Of a stretch of DNA of 64,000 nt, positions 54,682 to 60,880 are shown in pieces. Numbering within the stretch: the stretch's first letter is position 1; the number at the start of each line of letters is the position of its first letter. The stretch covers positions 248,001-312,000 of the forward strand of contig JAFKFL010000008.1 of NCBI GenBank assembly GCA_017308235.1, written 5' to 3'. The notes beneath the pieces are model-generated. The model was given only the letters and a program-made list of their open reading frames with translations, had not been told where the DNA came from and did no database searches. The position numbers and the translations under genes are program-made. This DNA comes from Alphaproteobacteria bacterium. GTDB taxonomy: Bacteria; Pseudomonadota; Alphaproteobacteria; Reyranellales; Reyranellaceae.

Positions 54682-55199
54682 AGATGCACTCCTTCGTGGG
54701 CCAGCAGCCACTGCTTGCGGTTGAGGCCGCCGCCATAGCCGGTCAGGCTGCCGTTGGAACCGATCACGCGGTGGCAGGACACCACAATGCTGATCGGGTT
54801 TTGCCCGTTGGCAAGGCCGGTCGCGCGTACCGCCTTGGGCTTGCCAATGCGCGCGGCAAGCTCGGCATAGCTGACGGTCGTGCCATCCTTGATCTTGCGC
54901 AGCGCCCGCCAAACGTTGGTCTGGAACGGTGTGCCACTGGTTGCGACCGCGAGTTTGTGAAGAACGGCGATGTCGCCCTTGAAGTAGCGCCGCATGGCCG
55001 ACGTTACGCCGCCTGGATCGCGAGCTGCTGCTAATTTGTAGCGCGCCTTGCCGCAGAAGCGGTCAAGCAGGCCCTTCATGCGTGCCTCATAGTCGGTCCA
55101 ATCGACGGCCCGCAGTTTGCCGTCGGCATCGACAACCACGATCAGCTCGCCGATCGGAGTCGCGAGCCGGTCGATCGACAGGGAAAGCAGATCAGCCAT
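54678..55199 (-). CDS. ogt: O6-alkylguanine-DNA alkyltransferase
   Basis: Transfers the alkyl group from O6-alkylguanine to its own cysteine. The 173-residue product has TSGTPFQTNVWRAL, VSYAELAARIGKPKAVRATG and the active-site motif SCHRVIG with C142. The residue before the acceptor cysteine is serine instead of the proline usually found (PCHRV). The rest, NGSLTGYGGGLNRKQWLL, is normal. Translated after and overlapping the Ada-like gene, which may switch it on. ATG at 55199. Confidence 0.94.
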   Translation of the reverse strand: MADLLSLSIDRLATPIGELIVVVDADGKLRAVDWTDYEARMKGLLDRFCGKARYKLAAARDPGGVTSAMRRYFKGDIAVLHKLAVATSGTPFQTNVWRALRKIKDGTTVSYAELAARIGKPKAVRATGLANGQNPISIVVSCHRVIGSNGSLTGYGGGLNRKQWLLAHEGVHL

Positions 55200-56358
55200 G
55201 GGATGCCATCCTCAAATGTTGGGCGGCATAGGCATGCCAGGGCCGCCATGCGGGGGGCGCGTGCTCGTCGAGGGAAGCCCCGACCGTATCGTGATCCCAG
55301 TCGCCGGGCGCGCGCAGGCCCGGCCGCTTGGCGATCAGCGGCGCGAGCTTGGGATCGCGTGCCAGGTGACTGCCGATGGTGGCGATATCCGCGCCGAGAT
55401 CGAACACGCGCTTCACGCGCGCCACGATGGCGGGAAGGGCGCGCACCTCCGGGAAGCGGATGGTGACCGCGACAGCTTTGCGATCCGGCAGATGGGTGAC
55501 CGCGACGCTGCCCGTCTTGCCATCCAGTTCGATGGTGCGATGCCAGACGTCGCCTTCCACATGCTCGAGTCGCCTGTCCGCTCGCGCCGCCAGGGCGTCG
55601 AGCATGCCCGGCCAATCATAAGGCGGCCGGTAGGAGAGGCGCAGTGTGACGCCCTCGGTTGCGGCGTTCTCCGCGCCACCCTTTGCGCCTTTTCTGGTGC
55701 GGCGCAGCGCACTGGGCGGGCGACCGAACAGCTTGCGGAACGTCTCGTTGAACCGCCGCACACTGCCGAAGCCGGCCGACAGAGCGACCTCCGTCATGGG
55801 CAGCCGCGTGTCGTGGATCAGGTGCTTGGCAAACAGGACACGCCGCGTCTGGGCGACGGCAATCGGAGAGGCGCCGATATGCTGCTGGAACAGGCGACGC
55901 AGCTGACGCCCGCCGACTCCCAGCCGATCGGCCAGCGCCTCGACGCCGGCTTCGCTTTCGTCGAGCGCGCCTTCGGCGATCAGCTTGAGCGCCCGGCTCA
56001 CGGTGTTGGACGTCCCGCGCCAGAAGGCAAGTTCCGGCGCGATCTCGGGCCGGCAGCGCAGACAGGGCCGGAAGCCTGCTTCCTGTGCACCGGCGGCGGA
56101 CGCGAAGAAGCGGCAATTCTTGAACATGGGGGTGCGGGCCGGGCAGATCGGCCGGCAGTAGATGCCGGTCGAGGTGACGCCCACGAAGATGCGGCCGTCG
56201 AAACGGGCATCGTGGGTCTGGAAGACGCGATAGCAGGCTTCCCGATCGAGCAGTTCCTGGGTGAGTTCCATGTCGCCGATCATTCCATCTTCCGCCGCCG
56301 GTCGCTGGCGGTTTTCGGACATGAATGCTCGGTTCGGTTGCTGCCGAAACTTTGGCAT
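55192..56358 (-). CDS. Ada-like zinc/AraC protein with truncated AlkA domain
   Basis: A 388-residue protein with three parts. Residues about 38-110 are an Ada metal-binding domain with C68, C72, C99 and C102, which accept methyl groups from phosphotriesters. Residues about 118-215 hold two AraC helix-turn-helix units. Residues about 235-352 are the AlkA N-terminal fold (VTLRLSYRPPYDWPGMLDALA). Then GDWD jumps to WRPWHAYAAQHL, the usual end of AlkA-type glycosylases, so the helix-hairpin-helix catalytic core is missing. The region is in frame with no stop. Later starts at 56322 or 56283 are possible. Confidence 0.88.
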   Translation of the reverse strand: MPKFRQQPNRAFMSENRQRPAAEDGMIGDMELTQELLDREACYRVFQTHDARFDGRIFVGVTSTGIYCRPICPARTPMFKNCRFFASAAGAQEAGFRPCLRCRPEIAPELAFWRGTSNTVSRALKLIAEGALDESEAGVEALADRLGVGGRQLRRLFQQHIGASPIAVAQTRRVLFAKHLIHDTRLPMTEVALSAGFGSVRRFNETFRKLFGRPPSALRRTRKGAKGGAENAATEGVTLRLSYRPPYDWPGMLDALAARADRRLEHVEGDVWHRTIELDGKTGSVAVTHLPDRKAVAVTIRFPEVRALPAIVARVKRVFDLGADIATIGSHLARDPKLAPLIAKRPGLRAPGDWDHDTVGASLDEHAPPAWRPWHAYAAQHLRMASHG

Positions 56359-56406
56359 CGGCTCCTACCTATTCTGCGGCATCTACCTTAGCAAATGGAG
56401 GAACTC

Positions 56407-56718
56407 ATGGTCGATGCGAAGAGCGCGAACGGAGGTCTCGTCGTCACGGCCTTCTGGGAAGCCAAGCATGGCGAGGTCGATGCCGTATTAGGCATCCTGA
56501 AGCGCTTCCTGCCGCAGGCGCAAGGGGAACCGGGCGTCAAGACGTTCCAGATCCATCAGTCGCTGACGGAGCCCGAGAAGTTCTTTTTCTATGAAGTCTT
56601 CCACGACGAAGCGGCCTTCGGCGCACATCAGCAGAGCGCGCATTTCAAGACCCTGATCCAGGGAGAGGCTCTGCCGAAGCTTGCCAAACGCGAACGCGGG
56701 CAGCACCGCTTCATCTGA
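56407..56718 (+). CDS. Antibiotic biosynthesis monooxygenase (ABM)-like protein
   Basis: A 103-residue dimeric ferredoxin-like ABM domain (VVTAFWEAKHGEVDAVLGILKRFL, EPEKFFFYEVFHDEAAFGAH). Similar proteins oxidise quinols without a bound cofactor or handle aromatic polyketides. ATG at 56407 is chosen because GGAGGA lies five bases before it; an ATG at 56395 is also in frame. It is divergent from the Ada-like gene and 96 bases before the SnoaL-like gene. Its substrate is unknown. Confidence 0.82.
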   Translation: MVDAKSANGGLVVTAFWEAKHGEVDAVLGILKRFLPQAQGEPGVKTFQIHQSLTEPEKFFFYEVFHDEAAFGAHQQSAHFKTLIQGEALPKLAKRERGQHRFI

Positions 56719-56814
56719 AACCCGCAAGCCGGTTCAGTTCCGACACGTCGAGTCCGAACTCCGCCAGCATACCGCTCCGTTCCTGTCATCGTCGTCTGAC
56801 AAGGAGAGACGACG

Positions 56815-57219
56815 ATGACAGACATCGAGATCCAGGACTTTGTAACGAGGTTCGCGGCTGCCTGGGCGACAAGGGACGGTGAGGCGTTCCTTGCGCTCTG
56901 GCATCCGGAGGGTTGGCTGCACTCGCCGCTTTACGACCGGCCGGTGGCCGGCCGCGAACTGGGCCGCCTGACCGAGACGGTGAGGGAGCGCGCGCCCGAC
57001 AGCGTGTGGCAACTCCTGGATTGGACCGCACGCGGCGATACCGTGATCGTCGAATGGCAGAACACCCGCACCGCCGGCGGCAAGCGCTTCGACTGGCGCG
57101 GCGTCGACAAGTTTCGCCTCCGCGATGGCAAGATCATCAAGGAGCGTGTCTATACAGATACGGCGCCGCTACGCGCGGCAGCCAAGGGCGAGTGCCTCGA
57201 CGCGATCATCCCGTTGTGA
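56815..57219 (+). CDS. SnoaL-like NTF2-fold protein
   Basis: A 134-residue NTF2-fold protein (FVTRFAAAWATRDGEAFLALWHPEGWLHSPLYDRPVAGREL) with a closing beta strand FRLRDGKIIKERVYTD typical of SnoaL-like isomerases or cyclases. AAGGAGAG sits before the ATG at 56815. Located between the ABM and questin-oxidase-like genes, all with relatives in polyketide or quinone metabolism; this association is an inference. Substrate unknown. Confidence 0.83.
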   Translation: MTDIEIQDFVTRFAAAWATRDGEAFLALWHPEGWLHSPLYDRPVAGRELGRLTETVRERAPDSVWQLLDWTARGDTVIVEWQNTRTAGGKRFDWRGVDKFRLRDGKIIKERVYTDTAPLRAAAKGECLDAIIPL

Positions 57220-57231
57220 TCGAACTTCCGG

Positions 57232-58200
57232 TCAGGACCAGGCTGGAAGGCAGCGCTGGATGGCCTCGGCCACGGCGCGGTAGATCGGATCGGGGCGGAT
57301 GAAGTCCTCGTGGAGACAGGCATCGGTCAACTTGATCACGTGCTCGTCGCGATGGGCGACAGCGCGCGCGGCCAGATCGTCCCATTGCAATTGGCAATGG
57401 GGTGGCTCCGCGTTCGTCATGGCAGGCGGCGCGGACACGACGCGCGCCAGGATGTCCGCACTGACCCGCTGCGCGGCCTCGTAGGCATCTTCTGCGAACT
57501 CGCACGGAAGGAGGGGCAGCAGGGTCCGTATCGCGGCGGCCGAGGTAATGGTGTGGACAAGCTGGATGACGGGTGTCATCGGCCGGTCGATATGCGCCAG
57601 CAGGACGCGGCCGAGAAAAGCCGTGTGCCGGCAAAGCGCTATACCCGCGCCGTCTTGTGCGGCGTCGGGCAGGGCGACGAGGGGCGTCGGATCGACGCGC
57701 CGTGACGGCATCTGGTAGGTGCCCGCCCAATAGGCGAGACCACGAGCGAGCTCATCGAGTTGCAGCTGGGTCGGCTTTCCCTCCACGGGCAGGCCGCGCA
57801 GGGCGTGGCTGGTCCGGATGAGGCCATGGGTCAGGGCACCGGCGTGGCCGTCGATCAGCCGGGGTGCCCATCTTCGCACCACATCGTGGCTGGCGTTGGC
57901 CGCCAGTTCTTGGCGGAAGTGGTCGTACCAGTCCGAGAGCCGGGAACGATTACCCAGCGCGGGTCGCCACTGTTGTTCGTCGGCATCGTCGATGGGCTGG
58001 CATCGTGGCGGCAGGGGGTGTGGCCTGTGATCTTTCTTGTAGGCCTCGACCCAATCGGCCACGGCGTCGTTGTAGCCAAGCGTGCTGATCGCTTCGGCGG
58101 CCATGGGCCCGTGCTCGGCGTAGTTGGGACCGTAGGTGAAACCCAAGTCGCTCAGCCGGGCCAGGGCATCGTTGATTGCATCTTGCCGGGACATCGCCAT
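57232..58200 (-). CDS. Questin oxidase-like (DUF4243) protein
   Basis: A 322-residue DUF4243 protein. Signature elements: LGFTYGPNYAEHGPMAAEAISTLG near 20-43, ALTHGLIRTSHALR near 118, and a late AYEAAQRVSADIL. Questin oxidase of fungal geodin synthesis opens an anthraquinone ring by a Baeyer-Villiger type step; bacterial members are mostly unstudied. GGAG lies eight bases before the ATG at 58200. It is divergent from soxR with a perfect SoxR box between, so it is a likely SoxR target. Confidence 0.85.
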   Translation of the reverse strand: MAMSRQDAINDALARLSDLGFTYGPNYAEHGPMAAEAISTLGYNDAVADWVEAYKKDHRPHPLPPRCQPIDDADEQQWRPALGNRSRLSDWYDHFRQELAANASHDVVRRWAPRLIDGHAGALTHGLIRTSHALRGLPVEGKPTQLQLDELARGLAYWAGTYQMPSRRVDPTPLVALPDAAQDGAGIALCRHTAFLGRVLLAHIDRPMTPVIQLVHTITSAAAIRTLLPLLPCEFAEDAYEAAQRVSADILARVVSAPPAMTNAEPPHCQLQWDDLAARAVAHRDEHVIKLTDACLHEDFIRPDPIYRAVAEAIQRCLPAWS

Positions 58201-58238
58201 GGCTGCTCTCCAATTTCGGAATCGTTCCAGTCTACAAG

Positions 58239-58254
58239 CTCAAGTTAACTTGAG
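58239..58254. promoter_or_regulatory. SoxR box between the questin-oxidase-like gene and soxR
   Basis: CTCAAGTTAACTTGAG is a perfect 16-base palindrome identical in its core to the E. coli SoxR operator. It lies 39 bases from the minus-strand ATG and 33 from the soxR ATG. On the minus strand TCGACC (58255-58260) and GTAGAC (58230-58235) flank it with a 19-base spacer, the overlong spacing SoxR corrects by bending DNA. Confidence 0.9.
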
Positions 58255-58278
58255 GTCGAGGGTTGTCGCGATTATGAT
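58250..58278 (+). promoter_or_regulatory. Predicted soxR promoter
   Basis: TTGAGG (58250-58255) and TATGAT (58273-58278) stand 17 bases apart, a good sigma-70-like pair. The -35 box overlaps the SoxR palindrome, giving a route to autoregulation. The predicted start site is near 58285, two bases before the ATG, so the message may be almost leaderless. Confidence 0.6.
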
Positions 58279-58286
58279 TTCTGGCC

Positions 58287-58745
58287 ATGACCGTGGGATT
58301 GCTGACGATTGGCGAAGTGGTCAAGCGGAGCGGCGTCGCCGCCTCGGCCCTGCGCTTTTATGAGGATCGCGGCCTGATCGCCTCGGAGATGCGGGCAGGC
58401 TCGGGCCATCGCCGCTATGCGCGCTCCGTCCTGCGGCGCATCGCCTTCATCGTGTTCGCTCAACGGATCGGCCTGTCGCTTGATGACATCGGCGCCGAAC
58501 TCGCCAAGCTGCCGGACGGGCGCATCCCCACGGCGAACGACTGGTCTCGCCTGTCGAAGCCTTGGGGGGCGCAAATCGATCGGCGCATAGCGGAGCTGCA
58601 GCGCCTGAAAGAAGGGCTGACGCGGTGCATCGGTTGCGGCTGCCTGTCGCTCGGGCACTGCGCGCTGGTCAATCGCGACGACCGCGCCGCCGCGCTGGGT
58701 GCGGGGCCGCGCTACTGGCTGGCGGGCCGCCCGACAGATCGGTGA
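58287..58745 (+). CDS. soxR: Redox sensor SoxR (MerR family)
   Basis: A 152-residue MerR-family activator sensing redox-cycling compounds through a 2Fe-2S cluster. N-terminal helix-turn-helix LTIGEVVKRSGVAASALRFYEDRGL; cluster cysteines C114, C117, C119 and C125 in CIGCGCLSLGHC (CX2CXCX5C, as in E. coli SoxR). In organisms without soxS, SoxR controls efflux and quinone-modifying genes directly. No soxS is present. The adjacent box marks the divergent questin-oxidase-like gene as its probable target. Convergent overlap of 34 bases with the next gene. Confidence 0.96.
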   Translation: MTVGLLTIGEVVKRSGVAASALRFYEDRGLIASEMRAGSGHRRYARSVLRRIAFIVFAQRIGLSLDDIGAELAKLPDGRIPTANDWSRLSKPWGAQIDRRIAELQRLKEGLTRCIGCGCLSLGHCALVNRDDRAAALGAGPRYWLAGRPTDR

Positions 58746-59398
58746 CGTTTTGCCGATCCGAGGGGACAGATCCGGTAGGCGCACCGACGCGCACCGGCGA
58801 GGATATGGTCGATCCGCTCGACGGTGACACCCCGGCCCAGCACGGCGCGGAAGATCGAGAGTTCTGATCGGCAAAGTCCCTGGCACGTTGCCGCCGCGGC
58901 ACAGATCGGACAGTGATTCTCGATCAACAGAAAGCGTCCGCGCCGGTCCTGCTCGACGCTCGCCATATAGCCCTCCTGGCTTCGGATCTCGGCGAGGGCG
59001 ACGAGTTTTTCGCGCAGGGAGCGTCGGCGTTCGACGGTCTTGCGGTAAACGGCAAGGCTTGCGCGTTCGCGGTACGCGATCAGTTTCTCAAGACCTTGAT
59101 CGCCGAAGATCTTGCGGGTCGATTTCAACAGGTCGAGGGCAAGGTCCGAATGACGATCGGGAAAGCGGCCATGGCCCTGCTGGGTGAGCTGCCAGGTTTT
59201 CTTCGGGCGTCCACGGCCATGACGCAGATCCTCCGCTTCCACAAGGTCAGCCGCCTGCAGTTTCAGCAGATGCTGTCGCGCGCCGGCGGCGGTCATCCCG
59301 AAACGGCGGCCGATCTCGGATGCGGTCCGCGGCCCTCGCGTCTTGAGATGAAACAGGATGCGATCCTGATTGCGGTCGATCACTCTTACTTGACTCAT
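58712..59398 (-). CDS. SufR-like cysteine-rich helix-turn-helix regulator
   Basis: A 228-residue regulator. N-terminal winged helix (RILFHLKTRGPRTASEIGRR, MTAAGARQHLLKLQAADLV) followed by a basic GRGRPKKTW wing. The C-terminal half has CPICAAAATCQGLC (C163, C166, C172, C176) and a further RRCAYRI (C206), like the Fe-S sensor part of SufR-type proteins. This suggests redox or cluster sensing. ATG at 59398; a 32-base palindrome lies just upstream. Divergent from the MFS exporter, which it probably represses. Not close to any suf genes here. Confidence 0.87.
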   Translation of the reverse strand: MSQVRVIDRNQDRILFHLKTRGPRTASEIGRRFGMTAAGARQHLLKLQAADLVEAEDLRHGRGRPKKTWQLTQQGHGRFPDRHSDLALDLLKSTRKIFGDQGLEKLIAYRERASLAVYRKTVERRRSLREKLVALAEIRSQEGYMASVEQDRRGRFLLIENHCPICAAAATCQGLCRSELSIFRAVLGRGVTVERIDHILAGARRCAYRICPLGSAKRHRSVGRPASQ

Positions 59399-59402
59399 GT
59401 CT

Positions 59403-59434
59403 CTATTTTAGAAAGTAATCACTATCTAAAATAG
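59403..59434. promoter_or_regulatory. 32-bp palindromic operator between the SufR-like and MFS genes
   Basis: CTATTTTAGA (59403-59412) is perfectly inverted as TCTAAAATAG (59425-59434). Between them AGT and ACT pair again, so 13 of 16 positions match. It is strikingly AT-rich in a GC-rich genome and begins five bases before the regulator ATG. It probably binds the adjacent regulator and covers promoters of both genes. Confidence 0.82.
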
Positions 59435-59487
59435 CGTGCGTACCGGCTGTCGGCAACCCGTCGGCTGAATTTGGAAGGAGTGATCGC

Positions 59488-60873
59488 GTGGACGCAGTGG
59501 TGGACCAGGGCTGGCGATCGCTTTTCAGGCCGCAATGGACGCCGACGCTGGCGGTGCTGCTGTGCGGCGTCCTGCTGCAATCCATGAACGTGCTGATGCT
59601 CTCGACGGTGCTGCCGACCATTGTCGGCGAGCTGGGTGGCGTCACCATGATGAGCTGGCCGACCACGGCCTACCTCGCAGCATCGATCACGGCCGCGACC
59701 TGCGCTGCGATGTTTGCCGCCACGTTCGGCATACGCGCAACCTATTGCACCGGCGTCGTGGTCTTCGGCGTTGGGGCGCTGCTCTGTTCGCTGGCGCCGA
59801 CGATGAGCTGGATCGTCGCTGGCCGCCTCGTGCAAGGCTTCGGCGGCGGGCTGGAGGCGGCGGTGGCCTACGTCGTGGTACGTCGGACCTTGCCCGAGCC
59901 GCTGTGGCCGCGGGCCATCGCGCTCGTTTCGGGGATGTGGAGCGTGTCGGTCCTGATGGGACCGTTGGTTGGCGGCTTGTTTGCCCGTTGGGGTGATTGG
60001 CGTGGCGCCTTCATTGCCGTCGTGCTCATCGCCGTGCTGCTGACAGCAGGTGCTTTCGTTGTCCTGCGCCCGACGGCGCACGATCGGAGAATGCCGGCAC
60101 CTCGCATCCCCGGAGCGCGGGTTGCCCTGATCTGCCTGGCGATCGCCGGAACCTCGGCCGCAACGACTGTCGCATCGCCCATCGCCAAGGCTGGCCTGAT
60201 TATCCTCGCAATCGCATCGCTCTCCGTGATGCTTCGGCTCAATCGAGACGCCGCGACGCCGCTTTTCCCGCGCGATTCCTTCTTCCTCAGCTCGCCGACC
60301 GGTGTCGGCCTCTGGCTGGTGCTGTTGCTTTGCGTCACCTTCAGCCCATTGCAGCTCTATGTGCCGATCTTCCTGCAGCGACTGCATGGGCTCGATCCGC
60401 TGGAGGCAGGTTATGCCGTGGCTGGCGCTTCCATGGGTTGGACCATCGCATCGCTCGCGACCGCCGGCGCGGTCGGCGTCTGGCGGAACAGGCTGATGCT
60501 GACAGGACCGCTCGTCATGGCCATCGGTCTGATCGGCATTGCGCTTCTCATGCCGGCATCGACCTCGCCTGCGCTCTATCTTGTTATTGCCGTGGTGGGT
60601 ATCGGCATCGGCCAGTGCTGGGCGTTTGTCGCCCATCAGGTCATGAGTGGCGCGCGCGCAGGCGATGAAACGGTCGCGGCGTCATCGGTGCCGACCATGC
60701 AGCAGATCGGTTTCGCCCTGGGCGCCGCTCTCGCTGGATTGGCCGCCAACGTTAGCGGCCTCGCGCACGAAGCCGCCGGCGAGGGGATGGCGCAGGCGGC
60801 CTTCTGGGTGCCGGCAAGCTTTGTCGTGCCGGCCGTCCTCGCGTGTCTGGCGAGCCTGCGGCTGCGCCGTTAG
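59488..60873 (+). CDS. MFS multidrug efflux-type transporter
   Basis: A 461-residue transporter with about 12-14 predicted helices. It starts WTPTLAVLLCGVLLQSMNVLMLSTVLPTIV, has the antiporter-like region AGRLVQGFGGGLEAAVAYVVV and a motif-C-like segment SGMWSVSVLMGPLVGGLFARWGDWR in helix 5. This order is that of DHA2-like drug exporters. GTG at 59488 is preferred because AAGGAG lies seven bases before it. The palindrome upstream and divergent SufR-like gene suggest inducible export of a redox-active compound. Confidence 0.93.
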   Translation: MDAVVDQGWRSLFRPQWTPTLAVLLCGVLLQSMNVLMLSTVLPTIVGELGGVTMMSWPTTAYLAASITAATCAAMFAATFGIRATYCTGVVVFGVGALLCSLAPTMSWIVAGRLVQGFGGGLEAAVAYVVVRRTLPEPLWPRAIALVSGMWSVSVLMGPLVGGLFARWGDWRGAFIAVVLIAVLLTAGAFVVLRPTAHDRRMPAPRIPGARVALICLAIAGTSAATTVASPIAKAGLIILAIASLSVMLRLNRDAATPLFPRDSFFLSSPTGVGLWLVLLLCVTFSPLQLYVPIFLQRLHGLDPLEAGYAVAGASMGWTIASLATAGAVGVWRNRLMLTGPLVMAIGLIGIALLMPASTSPALYLVIAVVGIGIGQCWAFVAHQVMSGARAGDETVAASSVPTMQQIGFALGAALAGLAANVSGLAHEAAGEGMAQAAFWVPASFVVPAVLACLASLRLRR

Positions 60874-60880
60874 CGGGACG

